DNA of 59,217 bases from Bacteroidia bacterium (GCA_017857855.1 JAFMCI010000009.1:1-59217), one strand, 5' to 3'. Positions 27,813-37,213 are shown, counted from the first letter of the stretch. Program-made: numbers and translations. Notes: a model not told the origin generated them from the sequence alone.

Positions 27813-30203
27813 ATGAATATTACTAAAGTTTCAATTTTGCTTTGTGGCCTATTAATAAGTATGTTGAGTTCAGCTCAAAAATTTTGCGAACACTTGCGCA
27901 TAACAGAACAATCTGCTGTGCTAAATACGATAGATGCCCGCACCGATACATTTGATGTACTGAGTTATGAAATAAATGCGGCATTTTTAAACTACCAGGC
28001 GGCAAAGCATATCGATGCAAACACAGTGCTCACATGTATTCTAAAAGTACCCAACACAGGGAGCATGAGGTTAGATCTTTTGGGTTTAAATGTAACTGAG
28101 GTTTTAGTAAATGGTACAAGTGCCATTTTTTCATATGCAAGCCCAAGCATTGAATTACTGCTGCCGCCTCTGGTTAATGACACCTTTAAGGTTACGGTTT
28201 TTTATAGCGGTACGCCTAAACCCGACGCACAATGGGGTGGATTTTATTTTACAGGTGAATATGCATTTAATTTAGGTGTTGGATTTGCTGCTGATCCGCA
28301 TAACTTTGGTCGAGCTTGGTTCCCTTGTTTTGATAACTTTACCGATCGTGCTCTCTACTATACCAACATCACTGTAGACTCAGGCTTTAAAGCTTATGCC
28401 AATGGATATTTGACGGAAATACTAAATAATGGAAATGCTACCCAAACATTTAAATGGACCATGGATGAGGCAATTCCTACCTACCTAGCATCTGTCGCTA
28501 TTGCGCAATATGAAGAGGTGACTATGAATGTAAACGGAATCCCGGTAATTCTTACATCACTGGCTTCTGATACCAGTAATCTAAGAAGCAGTTTCGAGAA
28601 TTTGCCAGCATGTATTAAGCGGTATGAGCAAGTGTATGGATCGCATACGTTTGACAGAATTGGCTTTAATTGTGTCCCTTTCAACAGTGGTGCTATGGAG
28701 CACGCTACTAATATTGCATATCCGCTGTATGCAATTGCTGGGGGTAGCAAATCCTCGGAAACACTTTATGCGCACGAACTAGCTCACCACTGGTGGGGTA
28801 ATACCATAACTTGTCGTACCCCAGAAGATATGTGGCTTAATGAAGGCTGGGCTTCGTACTCAGAGCGTATTTTTTTGGAAGCAGTATATGGTAAGAATAA
28901 ATATGATGAAGATATCGAAGCCAATCATAGAAGCGTTCTACAATTTGCGCACGTTCAAGATGGCGCTATTTTACCCGTAAGTGGTATAGGTCACGCCAAC
29001 ACGTATGGCCGACATGTGTATAATAAGGGAGCTGATATGGTGCACACCTTAAGAGGTTTTATGGGTGATGAAGCGTTCTTTGAAGCGTGTGCTGCTTTTC
29101 AGTCAACGTATAAGTTGAAAGATGTCAGTACAGAAGATATGCTAGCTTCTTTTCAGCAACACACTTCACTCGACCTGAGTGGATTTTTCATGCAATGGAT
29201 AAAAAAACCAGGATTTGCTCATTTCGATATGTGGGTTCAAGACAACGGAACGAATTACGATGTTCATGTAAAACAAACACCTCGATTTAATACCGAAACA
29301 TATATGGGGGTCAATGTTACGATTTCTGCTTTTTCCGCCGATTGGCAGCGATATGATGTGAATGTGATAATTAATCAAAAGGAGCAAACAATAGAAGTAA
29401 ATTGTCCGTTTGAGCCAGTGTTTTGGTCCTTTGATTTTGATGATAAGATAAGCGACGCGGTAACCACAGAGTGGTCCGTAATAAAGGCGAGTGGCACAGT
29501 TGATATGCCTCAAGCATTAATGAACAAAATTAATTTTACCAGCTCAACGTCAGATTCTGCTTTGCTTAGGATAGAACATCATTGGGCTCCCGCCGATGGC
29601 ACTTTTGGAGTACCCCAAGGTGCGGTAATTAACCGTCAACGTTATTGGACTGTAGATGGTATTTGGCCAGAAGGTACTTCGTTATCTTCAGAAATTATTT
29701 ATAGCGGATTAGTGTCTACGTCTGCAGATTATGGATACTTAGATAATGAACTAATCAAGATTACCGAGGATAGCTTGGTATTGCTATTCAGACCAAATGC
29801 TGGAGTTGCTTGGTCGGTTGCTTCGGATTACACCAAAAATATGGGTTCCCTTTTTGACAAGCGTGGCACCATTTCTATTAGTAACTTAAAACGAGGTCAG
29901 TATGCGCTAGCCATGTATGATAGTAAGTTAGCAAATACAAAAAGAATACATAACAATAAGGCTGAATTTACCGTGTTCCCTAATCCTGCAAGCAAAGAAC
30001 TAAATATAGTTTTTGCAGATAAACATGATTGTTGTTTTGCAGAAATTACCAACACACAAGGACAAGTGGTACTTACCGAAAAGTTAAAAGGCCGATCTAA
30101 CGAAAAGAAGATTGATATTTCTATGCTAGCGGGCGGTACTTACTTTGTGGGCGTAGTTACCGATAATTTGGCTTATGATTTAAAGAGAATTGTAATAGAG
30201 TAG
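27813..30203 (+). CDS. Secreted M1-family metallopeptidase with T9SS sorting domain
   Basis: The 796-residue protein has a signal peptide (about 1-21). An M1 beta-sandwich domain is followed by the catalytic domain with GAMEHATN, the zinc motif H321-E-L-A-H325 and the third ligand E344 in NEGW, spaced as expected. A C-terminal type IX secretion sorting domain (about residues 715-796) starts with FTVFPNPASKEL. It is therefore predicted to be an exported aminopeptidase-type enzyme on the cell surface or in the medium. The C-terminal half before the sorting domain (about 560-700) is of unclear fold. Confidence 0.92.
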   Translation: MNITKVSILLCGLLISMLSSAQKFCEHLRITEQSAVLNTIDARTDTFDVLSYEINAAFLNYQAAKHIDANTVLTCILKVPNTGSMRLDLLGLNVTEVLVNGTSAIFSYASPSIELLLPPLVNDTFKVTVFYSGTPKPDAQWGGFYFTGEYAFNLGVGFAADPHNFGRAWFPCFDNFTDRALYYTNITVDSGFKAYANGYLTEILNNGNATQTFKWTMDEAIPTYLASVAIAQYEEVTMNVNGIPVILTSLASDTSNLRSSFENLPACIKRYEQVYGSHTFDRIGFNCVPFNSGAMEHATNIAYPLYAIAGGSKSSETLYAHELAHHWWGNTITCRTPEDMWLNEGWASYSERIFLEAVYGKNKYDEDIEANHRSVLQFAHVQDGAILPVSGIGHANTYGRHVYNKGADMVHTLRGFMGDEAFFEACAAFQSTYKLKDVSTEDMLASFQQHTSLDLSGFFMQWIKKPGFAHFDMWVQDNGTNYDVHVKQTPRFNTETYMGVNVTISAFSADWQRYDVNVIINQKEQTIEVNCPFEPVFWSFDFDDKISDAVTTEWSVIKASGTVDMPQALMNKINFTSSTSDSALLRIEHHWAPADGTFGVPQGAVINRQRYWTVDGIWPEGTSLSSEIIYSGLVSTSADYGYLDNELIKITEDSLVLLFRPNAGVAWSVASDYTKNMGSLFDKRGTISISNLKRGQYALAMYDSKLANTKRIHNNKAEFTVFPNPASKELNIVFADKHDCCFAEITNTQGQVVLTEKLKGRSNEKKIDISMLAGGTYFVGVVTDNLAYDLKRIVIE

Positions 30204-30231
30204 GGGTCTTGTGAACTAGGTTTCATTGTAA

Positions 30232-30253
30232 GCTTGGTTCAAGCAATTTTTTT
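30232..30253 (+). terminator. Probable terminator after the M1 peptidase gene
   Basis: A five-base-pair stem (gcttg with caagc, loop gtt) is followed by AA and a seven-T run. It lies 28 bases after the stop and overlaps the 3' end of the convergent rluE gene. The stem is short, so efficiency is uncertain. Confidence 0.45.
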
Positions 30254-30838
30254 ATCTACTAAAAGAGATTGTACCTCTGTTACTTCTCCTGATTTCATGC
30301 TTCCTAAGGCAATTTGGCCAATTCTTACCCGGACTAAACGAAGTGTCGGAAAACCAACGGCTGCAGTCATTTTACGTACTTGCCTATTCTTTCCTTCGGT
30401 AAGTGTTATGCTGAGCCAACTGCTTGGTCCATGACTTTCACCGCGAACTTTTCGAAGAGGAGTCTCGAAGGTAGGTAGTGTTTTTAGCCTTATTGCTTGA
30501 CAAGGTTTTGTGGTATAGGGAACACCTTCTATGGTAAGAAAAACACCTTCTTGTAATATCTTTATTGCTTGATCTGTAGGGATGCCCGCTACTTCTACAT
30601 GATATTCTTTTTCGATTGAGCTACTTCGTATATACTCGCTCACCGAGCCGTCTGTAGTAAGTAAAAGTAGGCCTTCTGAGTTTTCGTCTAATCGCCCAAT
30701 GGCCATGGTTTGTTCTGGGAAATCTCCTAATTCTCCCAGCAGTTTTTTGTTTTTTCGCTTGCTCATATTATGCACAAACTGAGAAAGATAACCGTAGGGC
30801 TTATGTATTATGAAATGCTGATGAATTACACGAGACAT
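30239..30838 (-). CDS. rluE: 23S rRNA pseudouridine synthase, RluE/RsuA family
   Basis: This 199-residue enzyme of the RsuA/RluB/E/F family isomerises uridine in rRNA. The catalytic-aspartate motif is MAIGRLDENSEGLLLLTTDG (20 residues), and KEYHVEV and TEGKNRQVRKM are the following family blocks. There is no N-terminal S4 domain, and the protein begins directly with HFIIHKPYGYLSQF, as in RluE, which modifies U2457 of 23S rRNA. It lies 13 bases downstream of engB on the same strand, forming a ribosome-biogenesis pair. Confidence 0.88.
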   Translation of the reverse strand: MSRVIHQHFIIHKPYGYLSQFVHNMSKRKNKKLLGELGDFPEQTMAIGRLDENSEGLLLLTTDGSVSEYIRSSSIEKEYHVEVAGIPTDQAIKILQEGVFLTIEGVPYTTKPCQAIRLKTLPTFETPLRKVRGESHGPSSWLSITLTEGKNRQVRKMTAAVGFPTLRLVRVRIGQIALGSMKSGEVTEVQSLLVDKKIA

Positions 30839-30851
30839 TTACAGGAATGCG

Positions 30852-31448
30852 TTATTCTAATCCTACTTGCTCTGCGATCCAAGCTCCAAGTGTTTCCACA
30901 CCATGTTTCGTGCTTGCGCTGGTCTCAAAGGTTACAGGTAATTCTTCAAAATACAAGTCTAATTGCGCTTCAAAAGCACGCATATTGGCTTCGGTTTCTT
31001 TGGGTTTTTTCTTATCCGTTTTGGTAAAAACAATACCCACGGGTACTTTATTGGAACCACACCACTCTAAAAATTCTAAGTCAATTCGTTGAGGAGGAAT
31101 GGCCGCATCTATAAGTACAAATACGATAAAGAGATTCTCACTTTGGATAAGGTATTCCGTAATAAGTCCCTCAAATTGTTCGCGTAGTTTTTTGGAAACT
31201 TTGGCGTATCCATAACCTGGTAAATCTACAAGGCTAAGGTGGTGCTCAATATTAAAGAAATTAATAAGTTGCGTTTTACCCGGTTTAGCACTCGTTTTTG
31301 CCATATCCCTTTTCATGGTCATGGCATTAATAAGAGAGCTTTTACCTACATTACTTCTCCCTATAAAAGCAAACTCTGGAGTTTTACTGTCTTTTATTTG
31401 ATCTACATGACTGTAGCTTCTGAAAAATTTTGCCTTTCCGAAATTCAC
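30852..31448 (-). CDS. engB: Ribosome biogenesis GTPase EngB (YihA/YsxC)
   Basis: EngB is a small GTPase needed for 50S subunit assembly. The 198-residue protein shows G1 GRSNVGKSSL, G2 in the GKTQLINFF block, G3 DLPGYG and G4 TKTD, followed by a SA-type G5 (TSAST). The start is a GTG. It lies only four bases downstream of a perfect TACATTTG promoter element, so the transcript may be leaderless. It is followed by rluE. Confidence 0.94.
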   Translation of the reverse strand: MNFGKAKFFRSYSHVDQIKDSKTPEFAFIGRSNVGKSSLINAMTMKRDMAKTSAKPGKTQLINFFNIEHHLSLVDLPGYGYAKVSKKLREQFEGLITEYLIQSENLFIVFVLIDAAIPPQRIDLEFLEWCGSNKVPVGIVFTKTDKKKPKETEANMRAFEAQLDLYFEELPVTFETSASTKHGVETLGAWIAEQVGLE

Positions 31449-31452
31449 TTTG

Positions 31453-31460
31453 CAAATGTA
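31453..31460 (-). promoter_or_regulatory. -7 promoter element of engB
   Basis: On the minus strand this reads TACATTTG, an exact TAnnTTTG match, four bases before the GTG start codon of engB. Confidence 0.6.
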
Positions 31461-31588
31461 GTTTTAAGATTAAGTTAAAGTCTATCTTTACGTTTAAACC
31501 AATCCAGTGAAAAAACTTTATAACTTTTTACATGTTCCTAAATGTATATTCACACAACCTTGATCCTTAATCATTCAACCTTAAACCT

Positions 31589-31596
31589 TATTTTTG
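31589..31596 (+). promoter_or_regulatory. -7 promoter element of ubiE
   Basis: TATTTTTG matches TAnnTTTG exactly and ends 15 bases before the ubiE ATG. It probably drives the long plus-strand run from ubiE onwards. Confidence 0.5.
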
Positions 31597-31611
31597 CAAC
31601 GTATTAAAAAA

Positions 31612-32331
31612 ATGGGAACCACCGTAAAACCATATCAGTCCGAAGGCTCTAAAAAAGAGCAAGTACAGCAAATGTTCGATAACATTGCTCATCGATACGA
31701 TTTTCTGAACAGATTTCTGTCGCTAGGTATAGACAAAGGCTGGCGAAAGAAAGCGATTAAAATGCTCGAAGCTTATCAGCCTAAACGTATTTTGGATGTG
31801 GCCACAGGTACGGCAGATTTTGCTATAGCAACGCTCGAAATAAATCCAGAAGAGGTAATTGGTGTAGATATTAGTGAAGGTATGCTCGATGTTGGGCGCA
31901 AAAAAATAACCGAAAAGGGTATAACGAATATCCGTCTAGAAAGCGGTGATAGTGAGAATTTGCAATTTGAGGATGCTAGTTTTGATGCAGTTATAGTAGC
32001 CTTTGGTGTTCGTAATTTTGAAAATCTAGAGAAAGGTTTGGCAGAAATTAACAGGGTGTTACGTCCAGGAGGTGTTGCAATGATCCTTGAATTTTCAAAG
32101 CCTAAAGGCCTTTTTGGTGTTATTTTTAGCATTTACAATAAAACCCTTTTACCACTTTGGGGTAAGTTGTTTTCAGGCGATAATGCAGCATACAAATACC
32201 TACCTGAATCGGTAGCAGCATTTCCTGAGGGTGATGAGTTTAAACAAATAATGACGAGCGTTAAATACAAAAATGTGACAGACCGTCGTTTAACTTTTGG
32301 AATATGCAGTATATACACAGGATTAAAGTAA
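31612..32331 (+). CDS. ubiE: Demethylmenaquinone methyltransferase UbiE/MenG
   Basis: This enzyme methylates demethylmenaquinone with SAM, the last step of menaquinone synthesis, and so supplies the quinone used by the Nqr complex encoded further on. The 239-residue protein has the class I SAM motif ILDVATGTADFAIA and the UbiE signatures YDFLNRFLSLGID and LRPGGVAMILEFSKP. The ATG at 31612 is preferred to a TTG six codons upstream, which overlaps the promoter element. Its last 28 bases overlap porT. Confidence 0.94.
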   Translation: MGTTVKPYQSEGSKKEQVQQMFDNIAHRYDFLNRFLSLGIDKGWRKKAIKMLEAYQPKRILDVATGTADFAIATLEINPEEVIGVDISEGMLDVGRKKITEKGITNIRLESGDSENLQFEDASFDAVIVAFGVRNFENLEKGLAEINRVLRPGGVAMILEFSKPKGLFGVIFSIYNKTLLPLWGKLFSGDNAAYKYLPESVAAFPEGDEFKQIMTSVKYKNVTDRRLTFGICSIYTGLK

Positions 32332-33008
32332 TAATCTTATTTTTAGTAATATCTATGAGCGCGCAAGCGCAAGAGATAAATCCGCTGTATGATAGAAAAC
32401 CCGTCAGATTTGGTTTTTCTTTAATGGGCAATACAGCCAAAATGAAGTATTCAGTGAAAGACAATAATCTAAATACGGACACCTTAAAGCTAATAGAGTC
32501 TGTATTTTATCCGGGCTTTGGTTTAGGGGGAGTGGTTAATTTTCGACTGGCAGAAAATATTGATTTACGTTCGGGACTTAATATTCAATTCGCACGAAGA
32601 GATATGAACTATCAGTTTATACAAACGTCAACACAACCTGCCAAGCCAAAAATAGTTGAAATGGAAGCGACCTATATGGAGATACCAATGACTTTTGAAT
32701 ACAAGAGTGACCGTCATAAAAACTGGAGAATATACTTGCTTGGTGGTGTTACGTATCGATTTGATTTTACCAGCGATATTGAAACAGATAGAAGCGATAC
32801 AAAGCCAATTGTGGCTTTATACCCAAATACATTTTCTTATGATATAGGATTTGGATTTGATTTTTACTATGACTTTTTTAAGTTCAGTCCTGAAGTAAAA
32901 TTAAGTAACGGCTTAGGAAATCAAAAAGTGCCGGATAATTTTATTTATGCCAGCAGTATCGAACGAATGTCTCCAAAATTACTTCAATTTAGTCTTATTT
33001 TTCAATAG
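32304..33008 (+). CDS. porT: PorT-family outer membrane protein (type IX secretion/gliding)
   Basis: The 234-residue protein has a signal peptide (about 1-22, ending AQAQ) and a small eight-stranded-type beta barrel ending in LLQFSLIFQ. PorT is an outer membrane component required for type IX secretion in Porphyromonas and related bacteria, and its gene commonly sits next to ubiE in this phylum. Here it overlaps ubiE by 28 bases. The presence of type IX cargo genes and gldD/gldE nearby supports the call. Confidence 0.85.
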   Translation: MQYIHRIKVIILFLVISMSAQAQEINPLYDRKPVRFGFSLMGNTAKMKYSVKDNNLNTDTLKLIESVFYPGFGLGGVVNFRLAENIDLRSGLNIQFARRDMNYQFIQTSTQPAKPKIVEMEATYMEIPMTFEYKSDRHKNWRIYLLGGVTYRFDFTSDIETDRSDTKPIVALYPNTFSYDIGFGFDFYYDFFKFSPEVKLSNGLGNQKVPDNFIYASSIERMSPKLLQFSLIFQ

Positions 33009-34126
33009 TGTTTTTCAAACTTCAGCACACCGAAAAGGATACCAAAGCCAGAGCAGGTCTTATAACTACAGACCACGGTGAAATCCCAACCCCTATTTTT
33101 ATGCCCGTGGGCACTCAAGGAACGGTGAAAGCCGTGGACCAAGAGATTTTAAAAAATAAGATAGACGCTAAAATTATATTAGGTAACACTTATCACCTTT
33201 ACCTGCGGCCAGGATTAGATATTTTAAAAGGCGCTGGGGGGTTGCATAAATTTATCAACTGGGATAGGCCAATGCTTACCGATAGTGGAGGATTTCAAGT
33301 ATACAGCATTTCTGACCAACGAAAAATAACCGAAGAAGGTGTTATTTTTAGAAGTCATATAGATGGGCATAAATTATTATTTACTCCTGAAAATGTGATG
33401 GATACTCAGCGAATTATTGGTGCCGATATAATAATGGCTTTTGATGAGTGTACTCCGTATCCTGCAACGAAAGAATATGCCACTAATTCTATGCACACCA
33501 CGCATCGATGGCTGGACAGATGTATTACTAGATTTAATGAAACGGAGCCGATTTACGGTCATTCTCAACAGCTTTTTCCTATTATTCAAGGAAGTGTTTT
33601 TGAAGATCTAAGATTACAAAGTACCGAATATTGTTTGAAGCAAGATACAGAGGGTATAGCCATTGGCGGTCTTTCTGTGGGTGAACCACATGAGGATATG
33701 TATCGCATTACAGAGCAGATTTGTAATATAGTCCCTAAAGACAAACCACGTTACCTTATGGGAGTAGGTACCCCCGCTAATTTATTAGAATGTATTCATT
33801 TAGGTATAGATATGTTTGACTGTGTAATGCCAACTAGGAATGCACGAAATGGTATGCTATTTACCAAAGAGGGAACCATAAATATTATTAATAAAAAATG
33901 GGAAGACGATTATAGTCCGGTTGATGAAGATCATACACCACAATACAGTAAGGCATATTTAAAACATCTTTTTAAAGCCAAAGAGTATTTGGGTGCACAA
34001 ATAGCCAGTGAGCATAATTTACGATTTTACTTATGGTTGGTAACCGAAGCACGTAAGCAAATTTTAGCTGATACTTTTTTACCCTGGAAAAATAAAATGA
34101 TAGCCAAGTTAAACCTACGCTTATGA
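33008..34126 (+). CDS. tgt: Queuine/preQ1 tRNA-guanine transglycosylase Tgt
   Basis: Tgt exchanges guanine 34 of GUN-anticodon tRNAs for preQ1. The 372-residue protein has the TDSGGFQVYS motif, the GGLSVGE loop and FDCVMPTRNARNG with the nucleophilic aspartate region. The three zinc cysteines of E. coli Tgt (C302, C304, C307) are absent: the aligned stretch PVDEDHTPQYSKAY (from residue 304) has none, although the histidine ligand is kept as H336. The start is a GTG overlapping the porT stop by one base. It overlaps the next gene by four bases. Confidence 0.94.
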   Translation: MFFKLQHTEKDTKARAGLITTDHGEIPTPIFMPVGTQGTVKAVDQEILKNKIDAKIILGNTYHLYLRPGLDILKGAGGLHKFINWDRPMLTDSGGFQVYSISDQRKITEEGVIFRSHIDGHKLLFTPENVMDTQRIIGADIIMAFDECTPYPATKEYATNSMHTTHRWLDRCITRFNETEPIYGHSQQLFPIIQGSVFEDLRLQSTEYCLKQDTEGIAIGGLSVGEPHEDMYRITEQICNIVPKDKPRYLMGVGTPANLLECIHLGIDMFDCVMPTRNARNGMLFTKEGTINIINKKWEDDYSPVDEDHTPQYSKAYLKHLFKAKEYLGAQIASEHNLRFYLWLVTEARKQILADTFLPWKNKMIAKLNLRL

Positions 34127-34476
34127 TGGATGATGTATATAGCAGAGCAAAATTATTAAGCAAAACTTGCTTAAAAATAGCCTTGGTGTTGCCTGCAGAA
34201 ATAACCCTTTGTAATTTAATGAGAGGACAGTTGATTGATCGAGCTACAGATATGGCCATAAAATCAAAAGGTCTTATGATGACACAGAACTCTGATTTTT
34301 TTGGTAAAAAATTGAGTGAAGCAAAGGAGGCTGCAGATGGTTGTCACTATTGGTTAGAGTTGATTCAAGAAGAAAATTATCTTGATTCAGCTATCATTAA
34401 TCCGATTCTGGCAGAAAGTGAAGCTATTTCTCATTTATTTGCAATGGCAATGCGTAAGATTAAACCTAATTATTAG
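34123..34476 (+). CDS. Four-helix-bundle protein (S23 family)
   Basis: This 117-residue, almost entirely helical protein fits the 'four helix bundle protein'/S23 family, first noticed in intervening sequences of 23S rRNA genes. Helices run approximately over residues 4-21, 26-48, 57-83 and 88-112, with the LIDRATDMAIKSKGL and EAADGCHYWLELIQEENYL blocks. No function is established for the family. Unusually, it sits inside an operon of conserved genes, overlapping tgt by four bases (ATGA) and followed by lptG. Confidence 0.75.
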   Translation: MMDDVYSRAKLLSKTCLKIALVLPAEITLCNLMRGQLIDRATDMAIKSKGLMMTQNSDFFGKKLSEAKEAADGCHYWLELIQEENYLDSAIINPILAESEAISHLFAMAMRKIKPNY

Positions 34477-34506
34477 GAGAATCATTGTCTCAAAAACGTA
34501 GAGTAA

Positions 34507-35589
34507 GTGAGATTAACTAAAATAGACTACTACATTATAAAAAGGTTTCTAGGGGCTTTTGCTTTGGCTTTAGGACTTTTTACGGTCATTATTATGGTCT
34601 TTGATCTTTCTGAAAAGATTGACGATTTTATGAGAAATGAGGCTCCTTTTAGTGAAATAATTTTTAATTATTATGTCAACTGGATACCGTTTCTTCTGAA
34701 CCTGTTTAGTCCTGTATTCGTTTTTATATCCGTAATTTTCTTTACTTCAAAAATGTCTCAGAATTCTGAGATTGTGGCCATACTCGCTAGCGGAGTGTCA
34801 TACAGACGCTTATTACTTCCCTATATTATAACTGCTATTTTTTTGGCGTTGGTGTCGTTTAGCCTGTTCGCATGGATTATACCCAAGGCAGATAAAACAC
34901 GAGTTGTCTTCGAAAATAAGTACATTAGAGACCAACGACACTATACCGCTTCTCAAATAAAAACACAAATATCCCCGGGGCAAATCTTGAGTATTCGCAA
35001 TTTTAATTTTTCAGATAGCGCAGGCTTTAAAGTGAGCTTAGAACAAGTTGAAAACGGAAAATTAGTAGCAAAGTTGTATGCTGATAGAATGATATGGAAC
35101 AAAAGGACTAAAAGTTGGAGAATGCAAAAATGGTGGACAAGAGAGTTTGTTGACGGAATAGAAATTATAGAAAAGGGTGCTGTTATGGATACCTTAATCC
35201 CTTTTAACCCAGAAGACTTTTTTAGAAAAAATGACGATGTCCAAATGTTCAATTTAAGTGAATTAGATCATATGATTGCTTCCGAAAAAATGCGAGGGAC
35301 AGGACATACGTTCTTTTACATAACTGAAAAATATAAGCGATTTGCAATGCCCTTTGCCATGATAATTCTTACTATTATTGGCGTTAGTGTTTCTTCTAAA
35401 AAGACAAGAGGCGGTATCGGATTAAATTTAGGGATTGGGTTATTAGTTAGTTTTAGTTTCCTTATCGTATTCCAGTTTTTCTTGGCATACGGATCTAGTG
35501 GGGCGTTACATCCACTAATAGCCGTCATAATCCCTAATCTTATTTTCGGTACAATTGCTTTTATTATGTACAAACTAGCCCAAAAATAA
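34507..35589 (+). CDS. lptG: LptG/LptF-family lipopolysaccharide export permease
   Basis: The 360-residue protein has the YjgP/YjgQ layout: two to three N-terminal membrane helices, a periplasmic beta-jellyroll domain (about 130-255) and three C-terminal helices. The N-terminus RLTKIDYYIIKRFLGAF is typical. It belongs to the LptB2FG complex that extracts lipopolysaccharide from the inner membrane. Only one such gene is in the window, so its assignment to LptG rather than LptF is by resemblance. The start is a GTG; the stop overlaps truB. Confidence 0.85.
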   Translation: MRLTKIDYYIIKRFLGAFALALGLFTVIIMVFDLSEKIDDFMRNEAPFSEIIFNYYVNWIPFLLNLFSPVFVFISVIFFTSKMSQNSEIVAILASGVSYRRLLLPYIITAIFLALVSFSLFAWIIPKADKTRVVFENKYIRDQRHYTASQIKTQISPGQILSIRNFNFSDSAGFKVSLEQVENGKLVAKLYADRMIWNKRTKSWRMQKWWTREFVDGIEIIEKGAVMDTLIPFNPEDFFRKNDDVQMFNLSELDHMIASEKMRGTGHTFFYITEKYKRFAMPFAMIILTIIGVSVSSKKTRGGIGLNLGIGLLVSFSFLIVFQFFLAYGSSGALHPLIAVIIPNLIFGTIAFIMYKLAQK

Positions 35590-36287
35590 TGAGTGAAATA
35601 AGCATAGAAGAAGGAGGATTTTTACTAATCAATAAACCTTACCAATGGACTAGTTTTGATGTTGTAAAGAAACTGCGTAACATTTCTAGAATAAAAAAAA
35701 TAGGCCACGCGGGTACGCTAGATCCTTTGGCTACAGGACTGCTCATCGTTTGCTATGGTAAATACACTAAAAAAATAGACTATCTGCAGGCCAAAGAAAA
35801 GCAATACACAGGTACGTTTGAGCTAGGTGCCACTACCGAGTCATTTGACCTTGAACAAGAGGTTATATCGGGATTTCCCCTGGATCATATTACCCCTGAG
35901 CTTGTTGAGAAAGCTGTTTCTATGTTTAGAGGCGATATACGACAAGTGCCACCTCAGCATTCTGCCATTAGAGTTAATGGTAAGCGCGCATATGAGCACG
36001 CTAGAAAAGGGGAGGAAGTGGAATTAAAGTATAGAGATGCGCACATTGCACAATATTTGGTAGATTCTTCTAATTTACCAAGGGTGAGCTTTGATATAAT
36101 TTGCAGTAAGGGTACATACATACGATCATTAGCCCGTGACTTAGGTGTTTCTCTAGAGAGTGCAGCCTACATGTCATCACTAGTGCGGACAAGAATAGGA
36201 GAGTACAATGTGCTAAATGCCTGTCAAATGGAAGATATAAAAACGCAAGAAGATTTTTTCAAGTTTGCACAACAGTTAGAAAATTGA
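35589..36287 (+). CDS. truB: tRNA pseudouridine(55) synthase TruB
   Basis: TruB makes pseudouridine 55 in the T-loop of tRNAs. The 232-residue protein has the catalytic motif GHAGTLDPLATGLLIV near residue 39, plus the thumb-loop region and CSKGTYIRSLARDLG. It lacks an extended C-terminal PUA domain, giving a short form. It is embedded between lptG and ribF with overlaps of one and four bases. Confidence 0.95.
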   Translation: MSEISIEEGGFLLINKPYQWTSFDVVKKLRNISRIKKIGHAGTLDPLATGLLIVCYGKYTKKIDYLQAKEKQYTGTFELGATTESFDLEQEVISGFPLDHITPELVEKAVSMFRGDIRQVPPQHSAIRVNGKRAYEHARKGEEVELKYRDAHIAQYLVDSSNLPRVSFDIICSKGTYIRSLARDLGVSLESAAYMSSLVRTRIGEYNVLNACQMEDIKTQEDFFKFAQQLEN

Positions 36288-37213
36288 AAGTAATATACGA
36301 TATATCACTTTTTTCATCAAAAAAACCAATAGTTCTCACACAAGGGACATTTGATGGCGTCCATTTTGGTCATAAGAAAATCTTAAGTCAAGTGGTGTCA
36401 GAGGCAAAAAAAATGAAGGGAGAAAGTGTTCTGCTTACATTTTACCCGCATCCCAGATTAGTGCTTAATCCAGATAAAAACGACTTGAAACTTCTTTCTA
36501 CAATAGAAGAGAAAACAGAGTTGGTTGCTGATTTAGGCATTGATTATTTGATCATAATACCGTTCACGCAAGAATTTAGTCAACTGAGTGCATCCGCATT
36601 TGTCAAAATTATTCTAGTAGATAAAATTCATATTGCGAAGCTCATAATTGGCTACGATCATCGTTTTGGCAGAGGTCGAGAAGGAGGGATAGAACAAATG
36701 AAAGAGCTGGCGGAGCTACACCATTTTCAACTAGCCGAAATTCCAGCGCAAGATATATCCGAGAGTATTGTAAGTAGCACCAAAATAAGGCAGGCACTTT
36801 TAATTGGTGATGTTCAACTGGCAAATCAATATTTAGGTACTCGATATGTAATCAGTGGTAAAGTAGAAGAAGGGCATCAACGAGGCAGAACACTAGGTTT
36901 TCCCACGGCTAATATTAGATTAGATAGTAGCTTTAAGCTTGTTCCTTTAAATGGTGTGTATGCAGTGTGGGTATGTATAGACAAAAAAAAGTATCCTGGT
37001 ATGCTTAATATTGGCTACAATCCTACTTTTGAAGAAAATAAATGGAGCCTAGAAGTACATGTGTTTGACTTTAGTGAAAATGTGTATCATAAGCAAATTT
37101 CGGTCGAGTTTGTGGCTAGACATAGGTCCGAGCAAAAGTTCGATAGCCCAGATTCATTAATCAAAGCATTAAGAATGGATGAGAAGAAAATTAGAGAAAT
37201 TTTGCAAGCTTAG
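36284..37213 (+). CDS. ribF: Bifunctional riboflavin kinase/FAD synthetase RibF
   Basis: RibF makes FMN and then FAD from riboflavin. The N-terminal adenylyltransferase domain (about 1-180) has TQGTFDGVHFGHKKIL, YPHPRLVL and the late SSTKIRQAL. The C-terminal kinase domain (about 185-305) has GRTLGFPTANI and LNGVYAVWV. The start is a TTG that overlaps the truB stop codon. FMN and FAD made here are needed by the Nqr complex and ApbE. It overlaps the following M23 peptidase gene by 35 bases. Confidence 0.94.
   Translation: MKVIYDISLFSSKKPIVLTQGTFDGVHFGHKKILSQVVSEAKKMKGESVLLTFYPHPRLVLNPDKNDLKLLSTIEEKTELVADLGIDYLIIIPFTQEFSQLSASAFVKIILVDKIHIAKLIIGYDHRFGRGREGGIEQMKELAELHHFQLAEIPAQDISESIVSSTKIRQALLIGDVQLANQYLGTRYVISGKVEEGHQRGRTLGFPTANIRLDSSFKLVPLNGVYAVWVCIDKKKYPGMLNIGYNPTFEENKWSLEVHVFDFSENVYHKQISVEFVARHRSEQKFDSPDSLIKALRMDEKKIREILQA

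Noticed and set aside
28481-29513. Several antisense frames within the M1 peptidase gene
   Set aside because: They mirror conserved catalytic-domain codons and have no supporting signals.
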